Positions 44,880-55,444 of a stretch of DNA of 64,000 nucleotides are shown one piece after another (positions within the stretch are counted from its first letter, which is position 1; each line of letters starts with the position of its first letter). Below the pieces are notes generated by a model. The model was not told the origin of the DNA. It ran no database searches and worked only from the letters and a program-made list of their open reading frames with translations. The translations under genes were made by a program, and so were the position numbers. The DNA is from Chrysopilus asiliformis. Its lineage: Eukaryota; Arthropoda; Insecta; Diptera; Rhagionidae. The DNA lies in contig OZ035962.1 of assembly GCA_964034945.1 (NCBI GenBank), positions 84,837,942-84,901,941 on the forward strand, written 5' to 3'.

Positions 44880-46094
44880 TATAGCTCATTTCAGCTTTTG
44901 ATAATAGATTTTGAGCCTAACGACTCTTTTCCGCAGCTTTGAAACTTTATGGCTTTTAAAAGCTGCATCACATGACATTTTTCTCCGTGTACAGACCCGA
45001 CAATGTTTTTTATGACAGACATCTGGCATAACTTCAAATCGCTCTCGTAAATTGAATCGTATTTCCTGAACGCCATGCAATTAACTTAATTCGCGAAAGT
45101 GTCACAACAAACGACATTAATTGCCCAGCAATTTGATAAAATCGCGCAAATTATTTTCGATTTCGGTCTGATGGGAACGGGCACCGGAATGCGTGGGATC
45201 CTGGATTTTATTTTGGTTTGGAAATGACAGACAACAAAACACCAAAAACTGTCATCATCATCTGCACACAACATATAATCGGGTTTAGACTGTTTTTTTT
45301 TCGGTAGCTTCATACAATAATTTTTAAGCGTGGGATTAACGATTAATTTTGGCCGGTCGTTGTCGGCACGGCACGTCTAAACTTTTTAACCTTTTGTCAA
45401 AATATTTTTCTGCTCATGTTGATTAAATTTCCTTTTATATTCTTTTGTAATTAATTGGGATTTCTTCCCGAAAATTGTTTTGCCAACCATTTATTAAAAG
45501 TAGGGTGTTTGGAGATTTTCCGTTTTTCAGTTTAATAAAATTAAACCACAATGGCCGTTTCGAAATTTCGTTTATAAAAGCGTATTTAATACCTCATAAA
45601 GGTCTTTTCGATATCAAAGGGGGTTTAATGCATGAGTTTTATGTTAAGGAAATAAAAGAAATCGATAATTTTTCCTTCCATGATTTCAAAATAGGCTTCA
45701 AAGTTCAGCAAAAAAACACATTTAATCCGAGTCACATTTACAACTAATATTACAACATATGTTTTCGTTTTGTATCACGCGATGTTCTTGAGAAACGTGA
45801 AAAAATGAATATAAAATAAAAACATAAATATACTCATTGATTTGTTTAACAAAAATTATAAAATTTTTTATCAAATTTTTATTCAAGGCGATTATTTATA
45901 TTTTCTTTTTACATTTCTCTACTATAGAACGAACGTATTGGAATTATGACGAGAGTCCACAATAGTTCTCTATGGTGTTAATTTTTCTAACACTTTTTCA
46001 GTGTTGAACCAACTTATTAGAGGATTGAAAAAAAATAATCTTCATCTCAGAGATTCTCATTTTTTTTTGCAAGCATTTGAGTGGTTTTGTTTTT
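44880..46094. other. Unclassified DNA
   Basis: No element termini recognised. The 90-codon frame at 45475-45747 and the minus-strand frames at 44886-45313 have no known domain. Confidence 0.4.
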
Positions 46095-46447
46095 TATACC
46101 CGTATGGTGAAACCAAAGGGTATATTAGATTTGCCTTACCGGTTGTAACGCCAATATCCCGTCATCACACAAAAAAATGAATTACACCAGTGTGTTTAGA
46201 ATGATAAAAAAAGTTGAATTTAGCATGTCCCTCCGTCCGTCTGTGGCGCGGATTGCGGGCGCACGGATTGAGCTAGAGACTTGAAATTTTGCGCAGATTG
46301 GTTTTTCGTGAAATGCAAGGCTAAATCTTATTGAAAAGTTTGACTTCAAAGTGGAATTTATACAGCTGTTCGCTGTTCACTTAAATCACCATACGGGTTT
46401 TCAATAATTGCCAGATTGGCAATTATAGCTTTTCTTATGTTTTTTTT
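46095..46447 (+). mobile_element. GTCY element, family 1, copy C (internally deleted)
   Basis: Has both ends (TATACCCGTATGGTGAAACC and TTGGCAATTATAGCTTTTC) but lacks about 180 bp of the body. CGTGAAATGCAAGGCTAA is joined directly to ATCTTATTGAAAAGTTTGAC. The GTCY tract is about four units with one variant (CTCC). It retains the 3' hairpin. Confidence 0.75.
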
Positions 46448-46496
46448 GCGTTTTCAAGTTAATATTAGATTTATAAAAACTTTTCTTGCATGTCTC

Positions 46497-46568
46497 CATC
46501 GAGGCTCGAACACAGGACCTCTTGATTTGTAAACCATTCGCCTCCCCAATAGGCTGGCTACCAAGCGA
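46497..46568 (-). repeat. tRNA-like sequence, possible SINE fragment
   Basis: On the minus strand TGGTAGCCAGCCTATTGGG (A-box-like) is followed by about 30 nt and then GTGTTCGAGCC (B-box-like, compare GGTTCGANNCC). Spacing fits a tRNA-derived pol III promoter. The arms do not pair well enough for a functional tRNA. It directly follows a GTCY element end. Confidence 0.3.
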
Positions 46569-46918
46569 ATTGGTAAACCTCTTCTAAACATAGAAATAAC
46601 ACCTAAAAGGAGTTCGAGTAATTTTTTGACACCTTCTCGGAGTTGATTCAAAATTGAGATCAAAACGGTGTTAAAATGAATATTTAGCTCCTTAAAATAG
46701 AAATGTAAAAAAAAAACCTCTGGGCTGCGGTGTTAAATTTTTGCTGCCTAATACTGCAAGGTGCTTACTTTTAGCTATGTTTTGAGCCGGTGTTAATTTG
46801 TCCCTGGATTTTTTCGAAGGTGCAGGGTCGAATTAGAATTTGAAATGTTTCTGTGCAAAAAAAGATAACTAACCCAACCGCTTTTGAAAATTTCTCGCCA
46901 TTAAATAACTTTTAATAA

Positions 46919-47005
46919 TTTTTTTTCGGTTTTCGTTACGTTTAAAGTTTTTTTTTCGGTTTTCGTTACGTTTAAAGTTTTTTTTCGGTTTTCGTTACGT
47001 TTTTC
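46919..47005 (+). repeat. ~30-bp tandem repeat, three units
   Basis: Three units of TTTTCGGTTTTCGTTACGTT followed by TAAAG and a T-run, with the last unit ending before TAAAG. A similar GTTACG word follows nearby. Non-coding. Confidence 0.85.
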
Positions 47006-49473
47006 CTTATTGTAACGGAATTAAATGTCTATAATGTAACTTTGAAGAAAAAGCCTGAAAATAATTTTGCTACGTTACGATAACGTTTTCCATCTCTGGT
47101 CTGCTCCATGACCAAAATTGAGCCCAGTTCGATTTTCTCGTTTGTCTATCTTTTTGTGCTCGGATCGCGTGAAAACGACTGGATGGAATTTAACGAAACT
47201 TGGTATATGTTACTGACATGTTTCATTATAAAATCGGCTATATGTATTTTATTTGGACGATTCCTTCCTCCTTTCACAATACAAATCAAAGAGTTTGTTT
47301 CCAATTTTCTTGAAAAATGAGAATCACGTAATTTAGCTTCATAATATTTTATTAATTTAACATTAATCCGTCAACGACAGGTCCGCATAATAGTATCTTT
47401 ATAAGAATTAAAAAACAAAAAAAATCTCCAAAAAAATATCTGGTGGACGAAATTTTGGTAGAAATATATTTGTTAGAAGTTCATCTGAAAATAGTTTAGA
47501 TTTAAATTTAACATGCAGAAATCAGCTTCAAAATATATCGTGTCAATAGGTTGTAGTGTGGTCAATTTAGCAAGTTTGAAGGAGTTCAAATTTTTTTTAT
47601 AATGTCCGAATGTAATCCTTAAAAATATACATCGGGACACACTCGGGAAATCAAAGCCATTAGCCGATTACACAAACTGGAACCAGAGCATGGGTTTGAA
47701 TACGGACTAAGTCATTTAAAAGATCTTACAGTCTGGGCCACAACGATCCAACCTGCATTTGAATGTTGCATTTCTCACAAATAAACCAGTAACGTGACAA
47801 TAGAAATTGCGCAAAATGTAGAGAAAATTAAAGAAAATTAAGCTAAAGAGCCTTAGTGGCGCCAATAATAATTTAAACCATAAATTGTGCAAAGAAGATT
47901 GGAGTTCCAGAGGGTAATATTAAAAATGGGTAATAACTGGAAGGACCAATCTTGATATCAGTGGAAGGTTGGGGAAAGGCCACATTGTTCACTCTAAATG
48001 TAATTTTGGTCCATTCCAAACTCAGTAAGGTTTCCGGCGGCTAAAAGTGTGGGTGTTTAAGAAAGTAAAGTTATTGCGGATCGGCAACAATTGTTGCTTG
48101 AATTCAATTTGTTCTGAAGTCTTGGTCCTGATTTTTTTGCTGGAGTTTGGGTGAGTTTTCTTTTATGGTCTTTTTTGGTGAAATCTGGTGATAAAAAGAA
48201 AGTGTTTTTCTAATAGAGCAATTCGGCGACGGAAATCAGTCGAGGCTCGGCCCCATTTTAAATTGAACGGGGATTCAAGAGCTAAAGAAGAAATACACGC
48301 TTCACAGGTGTATATCCGTTATCCAGACGTGTGGGAAACACGATTCTTGTAGCACCCACGCAGTTCAGATAGCTACCTCCGTTTCACATTAAGGTGACCT
48401 TCAAAAGACCCTAAAAGGAACCGTTCGTGGAACGGTGGTTCACAAAAAAAGAAAAGAACGAAGAAACCGGTCGCCGGAAACCTTTGGGATTTCCAAAAAT
48501 AAAAAGGAACGCCAGAGAAAAATCACATTCAGCGATATCACCAAGATCATCGATTTTCGGAAACTTTTCTGATCATTTTGGCCGAAATTGAGATCATTCT
48601 AATCGAACTTCGAAAAACGTAGAGTTCAAAAAGAATTCAGAGCACCATTGGAGCTCCTTTCAGCGCTTGCGTTTTTAGTATTCCCGTTCTCGACAGTCCC
48701 TCGGGACTCAACCGCAGCAGCAGGAGAAATTGGTGGGCGAATATCAGGGATCTTGCGGTAACCACATGGACTGCTGAAAGTGCATCACCATCGCCTAGCA
48801 ACTGTCGTTTCATCGTCTTCGTCATTGTCCAGTCACCATTGTTTTGTCTTCTATTGAATTCATCTTAGCAATATTTTAAATAGAAATTGTTCAATCGTAG
48901 CCATTAGCGAAAGATTTATCTAGCCAGATTTTGGTTCAAGGAAAGTTTGGTTCCTTTTTGTGATTTTTTTTGTTTCAGAAACTAATTTCGCCATTTAGTC
49001 TTTTTTAGCGAAATAAAAGGAAAAAAAGGACCAAAATTCGAAAGAACGAGGAATCAACGGTCAAGCTGAGAGTGTGCGCACATCCTCAACAGGAAACCCG
49101 TGCAATTTATACAAGATTTAAAAGAATTATATAAATCGTGAGTACGCTTATATTTAAAATTATTCGAGTGGCGAAATTTTGGTTTTTTTTTTTTATCAAA
49201 AGAAATACAAACAAAAGACAGCGAAAGTGAACCATAATTTTCTTAAATAGGGCTATTTTTTTTAAAGCGCATAAATATCTATTACTTTAGTGTAAATATT
49301 TTGTTTGTTTAAGATTGTTTTTGTAATTGCGCATAAATTTTATCTAATAAAGTATAATCTTGATATAAATTAAGAAATGATAGACAAGATTATCTGTTAA
49401 AAAAATTGTTAGTAATCATCAATAAAAAGTCCTGTATGAAGGAATTTAAACTCATTATCGTCTCTTGATTGGT

Positions 49474-49572
49474 ATGAGCAATTGCGGTAGCTCGTCTACA
49501 GAGATCGATAAGGAGATTAAACCGGTCTATGATCCTTTTTATCAATTTCTTTCGAAGGCGAAGACCTTTTAA
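49474..49572 (+). CDS. Unassigned 32-codon open frame (weak)
   Basis: ATG at 49474 reads MSNCGSSSTEIDKEIKPVYD and ends in KAKTF. The mix of charged and aromatic residues is more protein-like than most frames here. It could be the first codons of a decayed gene or retroelement gag. No domain, no donor site at its end. Weak. Confidence 0.1.
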   Translation: MSNCGSSSTEIDKEIKPVYDPFYQFLSKAKTF

Positions 49573-49860
49573 TATGACTTGTTAAGCGTTTTAAAAAGGA
49601 AGGACATGTGATTTCGTGGCTAATTTCGGATGAGCTGGACTAAAAGGAAATAGTTGAGGACTTAGCTTTCTCATAAACCTAGGTTAACTGGCATTGCCAT
49701 ATCAAATTTTGTTTCTTTCCGGTATTAGAACCAGACAGCAAATTATTATTGATTCCGAGTAATTTCCGACCCTTAGTCAACCCTTCGGCAATGCTTGTTA
49801 AATTCTAAGATAGTAAAAGTGATAGAAAGGATAGGCACGGCTGTGTATAATTTTTTTGTT

Positions 49861-49996
49861 ATGGCTATGATTCCTCACTGGCAAGTTCCCACCCCCCTTC
49901 GACGAGTTCAAGCCGGCAAAATTGGACCGTGCCTGGCCAGGTCGAGGAACTCGTAACTCTAAGGTGAAAACCATCCAAAATCATCTTTTGTTATAA
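49861..49996 (+). pseudogene. Possible coding fragment before the gap (weak)
   Basis: One frame (49871-49996) reads GKFPPPFDEFKPAKLDRA, then WPGRGTRNSKVKT; an overlapping frame opens with ATG at 49861 (MAMIPHWQVPTPLRRVQ). AAG|GTGAAA at 49963 could be a splice donor. Composition is clearly GC-richer than the flanks. I do not recognise the family, and the gap begins 12 bases later. Confidence 0.15.
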
Positions 49997-50008
49997 TTTC
50001 TGTTGAGA

Positions 50009-50208
50009 NNNNNNNNNNNNNNNNNNNNNNNNNNNNNNNNNNNNNNNNNNNNNNNNNNNNNNNNNNNNNNNNNNNNNNNNNNNNNNNNNNNNNNNNNNNN
50101 NNNNNNNNNNNNNNNNNNNNNNNNNNNNNNNNNNNNNNNNNNNNNNNNNNNNNNNNNNNNNNNNNNNNNNNNNNNNNNNNNNNNNNNNNNNNNNNNNNNN
50201 NNNNNNNN
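50009..50208. other. Assembly gap (200 N)
   Basis: Exactly 200 undetermined bases, probably a placeholder of fixed size. It falls at the left side of a family 2 GTCY element, so a repeat probably caused the break. Confidence 0.98.
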
Positions 50209-50764
50209 GAGAGGGGAAAAGAAGTGGTCGGATTGAATTTTGATGTATGGGACGGTTATGTAAAATCAAATTCTAAACCGATTTCATCTTTATAATTTTT
50301 TCGATAAGATGCACAGTTGTCGAGAAAACAGGAAAAAAGCATTCCATTTGTATGCGCGACGAGGGAGGCAGTGGTTCGATTGGATTTTGATGTATGGATG
50401 AGTTATGTAAAATCCTAAACACATTTTACATTTCTAAATTTTTCAATCTGACTACCGTTTTCGAGAACATTGTAAAAAAACTGTTTCGTTTGTATGGGGG
50501 AAGGGAGAAGGAGTGGTCTAGTTTTGTCTGTTCAAGAACTTAACCAAGCCATTTACGAGGAAAGTAATTATAAAGAATTTTAAGCCTCTAGCTCAATCCT
50601 TTCGAAAATTATTCACGGTGTTCACGAACGGATGGACAGACGGATATATATGCAGAAATCAAAATCTTTTGCCCGCCCTAACACCCTGGTGTAGTTTATT
50701 TTTGTGTCCGACAATTGATTGGATGCGTTACAAACGGTACACTAAATCTAATATACTCCTTTAT
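50209..50764 (-). mobile_element. GTCY element, family 2, copy d
   Basis: Begins at the gap, so its 3' terminus is unknown. It contains two body units (TATGTAAAATCAAATTC and TATGTAAAATCCTAAACAC), GTTCAAGAACTTAACCA, the CTCTAGCTCAATCCTTTCG block, a short GGATGGACAGACGG tract, GCGTTACAAACGGTACACTA and AATCTAATATACTCC. It matches copy a closely and lacks coding capacity. Confidence 0.65.
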
Positions 50765-50778
50765 GATATATCATATAT

Positions 50779-51304
50779 GGCGTTTTCGACTGGCATGCTC
50801 TTTTTGCTCTGAAGTTGCTCTAACGTTGCTCACTCTAAGAACTTGTGTTCGACTGAGATTTTTTGATCGCTCGAAAAAGAGTTACGTGTTCGAGTGACGA
50901 AAGTACTCCGTATGCGAGCACTAAAAGAGCGATTTTCGAGCAATTTTGTGATCTGCCTAATGTAGTCAGATTTGAGTTGCTCTTTTGAGGTTAAGGCTAA
51001 CAAAATCGTGTCAAATTGAAAATGGAAAATACTGCTCGTTTTTTAATGTATTTGATTACGTAAAAACTTACAAATTTTATCCATGATTTCCATAAAGAAA
51101 ATATTTAAATATCGAAAAATAATGTCCAAGAATATTCTTGCCGGCGAACCATCAAATGTCAATTTTTATTTGTTTTTGTTTTATGTTTCTTCTTGTTCTT
51201 TGAGAAATGCTCGACTCGCAAGTAAGGGTGCTCGAAATCTGCTCGAAAATACCTTGCTCTAATCTGTGGTAGAGCCTGCTCTGAATCTGCCAGTCGAAAC
51301 CGCC
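50779..51304. mobile_element. Candidate TIR element (526 bp)
   Basis: GGCGTTTTCGACTGGCATGC at the left and the complement of the right end (GGCGGTTTCGACTGGCAGAT) agree over about 17 bases. The interior is rich in GCTCG/CGAGC words (GTTCGAGTGACG, GCTCGAAAAT). No target-site duplication is evident and no protein is encoded. Confidence 0.55.
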
Positions 51305-51315
51305 AATAAAGTATA

Positions 51316-51540
51316 AAGCCTCAACCACAATTACGCGTTCGTGCGTGCGGCACCCACGCGGTGAAGGTAAAAACTACACATTTATATGAGTAAATGTATA
51401 ATTGCGCTTTGCTCAGACGCGTTGCCGCGTCCCTGCGGCGTAGAGTAGGCTCAGTCTCTACTTTTAGACGCGGTGACAACTACTAGATGCCAAAACAAAA
51501 TAATGCCGCACGCACGCACGCGTAATTGTGGTTGAGGCTT
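51316..51540 (+). mobile_element. MITE, GCCTCAACC family, copy 1 (225 bp)
   Basis: Terminal repeats of about 35 bp start AAGCCTCAACCACAATTACG and continue CGT(T/G)CGTGCGTGCGGC; the two ends differ at one or two positions. The interior is the same as in copy 2 (33153-33355). The nearly intact ends make this the better type copy. No coding sequence. Confidence 0.85.
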
Positions 51541-51982
51541 AAAAATTCACTCAAACTCCTGTAAGACTGAAAAATTCGCTTTTTTTGAAAACATTTCCTA
51601 AAGTTAAAATCGTTTATTTTTAACTTTTAACTGCTGTATCAAATAAAGAGATTGAAAAATAGGGATATCTACAAAAATAACTGGTTTCAAGGTCATACAA
51701 TGTCATTACTAGAATGCCCTACAACAGATACTTCACAACTTTTATAAAAAGCGACTTTTTTCTTTATAAAAAGCGACTTTTTTCACCGTTTACGAGAAAA
51801 ATGCATGGGATTTTTTTTTAAATTTACACTGTATATATACTTGTCTCTGTTATTTTTAAGTTTTAATTTAAGGCGTCGTTTACATAACGACACAAAATCT
51901 AGAAACTTATTCCTGAAAGACGCTGGAACTCGATTTTTCTCATATAAAATTGACGGAATCACTTCAAATCTTATGGTTCAAC
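51541..51982. other. Unclassified DNA
   Basis: Holds a 21-bp direct repeat of TTTATAAAAAGCGACTTTTTT at about 51739 and 51760 (given for position only). No gene. Confidence 0.4.
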
Positions 51983-52352
51983 CACAGTGAAGGCGGCAAG
52001 GGGAAGCGGCGGGCGGCATTTTTTTTTTGCACTAACGTAGCGCAACGAGAGCTGCTACAATACAGCGGCAACGGCAGCGCACATTTTCTGTCGCCGCCGA
52101 GTTTGAAATAAAGTCAAACTTGCCGCCGCCGCCCAAAAGGTTTTATGAAAACCACCACATTCGGCGCCACATTCTATGACGATTTTTCTTTGTTGTTTTG
52201 TGACAACCACCACATTCGGCGCCACATTCTATGCAGATGTTTTGACGTTTTGATTTCGCAAGACGGAAGCATATGCCGACGGTGCCGCTATCATTGTAGC
52301 TGGCTCGGCCGTATGTGTGGCGGCGCCATGCCGTCGACGCTGCCGCTTGCTG
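51983..52352. mobile_element. Candidate GC-rich MITE (370 bp)
   Basis: The left end ACAGTGAAGGCGGCAAGG and the complement of the right end (ACAATGAAGACAGCAAGC) match over most of 17 bases and continue with similar GGC-rich words (GCGGGCGGCAT and GTCGACGGCAT). A 29-bp segment starting AACCACCACATTCGGCGCC is directly repeated at 52150 and 52205. The 87-codon frame at 52145-52408 crosses these repeats and is probably not a gene. Confidence 0.5.
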
Positions 52353-55039
52353 TCTTCATTGTAATTGAACAATTAGTAAATTCACTTAACTCTGCGATAG
52401 ATGAATAAAATTCGCGGAATAAATTTGAAATAAAATTCACGGAGAAATTCAAGAAAAAATCGGTAATAAGATATTTTTTGTAAAATACTAAAATTGTAAA
52501 AAAATAAAATTGTGAAAGTGGTTTTTGGAAAAATCATAAAATTGCAATCGAGATTTTCCAAAAATTTCATTTTAAAATGAATAGATTTTCCATTATATTT
52601 AGCTTCCCTTCATATTCTATCAACTACTGTCGCTCGATTTACAGTTCCTAAAATTTTCCAACTTCAGCATTTTGCCTAAAAAGATACTTAAGAGCATCCA
52701 TAAATCGATTACGAAAATGTCGACCGCCTTTAAATTTTTAGACATTTTCAGGATACTTGACGGAAATAGTGGTTGCTGAATACTTTGTGCCTATCTCAAA
52801 AGCTGACAGCTTTAAACAACATTTTCGTGGCTCCTTTTTCGTAAGCTGTCAATATTCAAACGCCCACCATACATTCTACAATTTCCTAAATTTTTCCAAG
52901 CATAAAATTTTTTATCCAAAGTATATTCTAATGTTCACATCCCACACAACTGCGTAGTTTATCATAACAGATCCCAAAATCATCATTATTTATGCACTCG
53001 ACCGTGAAATGTTATCACTGGTAAATTTCACACTTTTAGCACTTTTTTCACACCTGACGTTGATGTCTTCTTCAAGTACGTTTAAATTTATGTGTTCGCA
53101 CATAGTGATCGTAATTTTTCTGCAATTTAATTCAATATAGTTTCGTGGTAAGCATAACTTGTTCAAAATGTCTTAACCGCAATAAAATTACATAAGAAAC
53201 TCGTTTCATAAATTTAATATCATCTGAAACTATACAAGCAAAAAAAAAAACTTTTGCAAAAAAGAAAATTTTTTCGTAGTTTTTTTTTTAGATGTGAAAA
53301 CATAACGGTTGCCCTTCGATTTAATACGGAAATGTATATCAAATGGCAGATTGGATGTTATCACCGGGTGTTAACAACGCATTGGAACAAGATTTTTCTT
53401 AATATTAAGATATTTCTGTATCGACACCTTGTTTGATATGTTTTTTGATGTCTGAGATTAAATCGTAGTCGCGTCAGTGACAAGATATCCATTTCGATAT
53501 TAAATCCTGACGCCACACATTGTAATTTCATTTTTTTAAGAAAATAAGAAAATCCATATTTTACTTTGCAAAGAGGCGTAATTGCGAAAATATCTCAAGT
53601 GTTTCATTAAATTTAAATAATTTTTGGATATGGCAAATTTCACAGGTATCACATATTAATGCATCATCCGTATAGAAATATTCAATTTAGCAGAGGTTTT
53701 GAATTTTCGAGACCTTGAGATGGCAATCATTGGAAGACATATTCGCCAAGTGCCTCGCCTCGGTCTGATGGATGTTGGTTGGTTTCGCTTCATCTTTATT
53801 ATTGCCTCTTTGTGCAAATGTTAACTTATTTTTATGGTTTTTTATGCGAAAAAGTAACCGAACGAGCACTCATATGCCACATACGACTTTGTATGTATCC
53901 GCGTACCGAAGGTAGTTGACGTACACAATATATTCTCTGATGAGGAATTTACCACCAACAAAAGTATCTAACAGATACCTTACTGTGTGCATGGGGGATC
54001 TTTTATGATTCTTTTGGCCATCACACCGCAACATCCAGCAGATGCTTTTGTTATACGTTTGCCATTTTGAAAACGATTCGGATCTGGATGTGAATCCTAA
54101 GGTGGTGGTTTGTTGTCTGGAAGTTGGTGGTGGCGGATGAATGGCCAAATTGCTAAATGGTAGTTGCTTGCAAGTGGCTCAGTTCCAAAGCGTGCTTTAT
54201 GCTGAATCTTCAATGTTGCTGCTGTTGGTTTGTTTTTGTTTTGTTTTATTATTTTTTTCCTGCAAATTGCTTTTATGATGTCATATGGTCGTGCTTTGAC
54301 CTCACGACCGAACCAACCATCTTACATTAAAGGTTCGTATAGCATTGACATTGTAGGAAGGTTGGCAATAAAACGTAGATATCATGATTCTATAGTTCGA
54401 CGCGGCGCGGTGGTCGTTCAGGTTCAAGAAAGCAGAAAAGTTTTTTTTTGTATTCTTCTTAGTTAGAGGTTTTTTTCATATCAACATTTAAGCTTATTTC
54501 TCATTTTGCGACTTTTTTACGATCGTGATCGTGATCTAACGTTTGTGTTAAATGCAGATACTTAAAATATCTGATTCATTTTCTTTTAACCTGTTAAAAA
54601 GTGTAATCGAGAATTCAAAGAATTCTGATCAACTTTTATTCAAGTGGAGTCATAATTTCAGGAGAAATATTCGATATATTTGAAATATTTTATTGAAAAT
54701 TTGTAGCCGGGAATTGAAAACGAGTTTAGAAAAATAATCGAAAAATGATGAAACATTGGTCCATGTGCATAAAATTATTTTGATGCAAATTCTCATTTTT
54801 TTTTTGAAAAACAGTGAGCAAATGTTGTACTTCGGAAGCAGGTGTACATTGTTAAATCTTAAGCAAGTGGCTTTGCTCACTTTCATTCACACAAACTTGA
54901 AAATTTTCTCCCAAAAATTGTATATGCGAGTTTTTGGAACCACGCGATTTCAAATGTTTAGACCAGGAATGATGGAAAGCACAGCAAGGTTTTTGATTTA
55001 CCAGCTCAGTGCTTTTCTCACTAATGCCCAGTTTACATA
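52353..55039. other. Unclassified DNA
   Basis: No element termini recognised. Open frames of 60-92 codons at 52757, 53254, 53870 (minus) and 54230 show no domain. Many long A and T runs. Confidence 0.4.
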
Positions 55040-55215
55040 TCTTTCCGTCTGTCCGTCTGTCCGTCTGTCTCTGCCAGCCTGTTTACAAGACCTCTCAAAA
55101 ATTAATAGAGCTAGAGCCATGAACTTTCACAGGGATGTGTTTTGCCTATCAACTTTTGGTGGAGATCCGTTAACCGGAAGTATCCAAAATGGCGGGCTTT
55201 TATAAATTCAAATTT
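55040..55215 (+). mobile_element. GTCY-type element, family 3, copy 2 (partial)
   Basis: A seven-unit tract of GTCT/GTCC (about 55049-55074) precedes GTTTACAAGACCTCTCAAAA, then TTAATAGAGCTAGAGCCATG, AACTTTCACAGGGATG, TATCAACTTTTGGTGGAGAT, CGTTAACCGGAAGTATCC and AAAATGGCGGGC. The same order of words occurs in inverted form at 23.7-23.9 kb. The 5' hairpin and far 3' end are missing. A 149-codon open frame (54756-55205) ends inside it but is not a real gene. Confidence 0.65.
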
Positions 55216-55296
55216 CGTTCTTCGCGATTTACTCCGAAACTACGTGTTTTTTAGTAGTCTTATGCGTTTTTTCTTTAAAAAAATGCACTAAAAAAA

Positions 55297-55444
55297 TGCA
55301 CTAAAAAGGAAAAAAAAATATCTTTTTTGTACTGTGTATCAGAAATAAAAGCGAAATAAAGGCATAAAAAGTAAAATAAATATTTATCTCGCTTTTATTC
55401 CTGATTCACAGTACCAAAAAATTATTTTTTCCTTTTTACCGCAT
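55297..55444. mobile_element. Palindromic MITE, copy 1 (148 bp)
   Basis: The two halves are complementary: TGCACTAAAAAGGAAAAA at the left against the complement of CCTTTTTACCGCA at the right, then ACTGTGTATCAGAAATAAAA against the complement of TTATTCCTGATTCACAGT, up to GCGAAATAAA/TTTATCTCGC. About 60 bp per arm with a short AT-rich centre. A second copy is at 59297-59410. Confidence 0.7.

Larger units (their letters stand above)
47011..50008. other. Unclassified DNA, GC-richer at 48.2-48.9 kb, ends at gap
   Basis: No retroelement core or host gene recognised. The region 48.2-49.1 kb has balanced composition and few long homopolymers, unlike its neighbours, and could be old exonic or LTR-leader sequence. 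Short candidate coding pieces at 49474-49572 and 49861-49996 are listed separately. Confidence 0.35.

Noticed and set aside
46497..46568. Functional tRNA gene
   Set aside because: B-box and A-box words are present but the acceptor, anticodon and T arms do not pair.
46919..47005. Regular 30-bp repeats, considered as CRISPR
   Set aside because: Tandem units without unique spacers in eukaryotic DNA.
54756..55205. 149-codon open frame, longest uninterrupted frame in the window
   Set aside because: Its C-terminal part is family 3 repeat DNA including the GTCY tract translated as LSVCPSVRLS; the rest is low-complexity and unrecognised.
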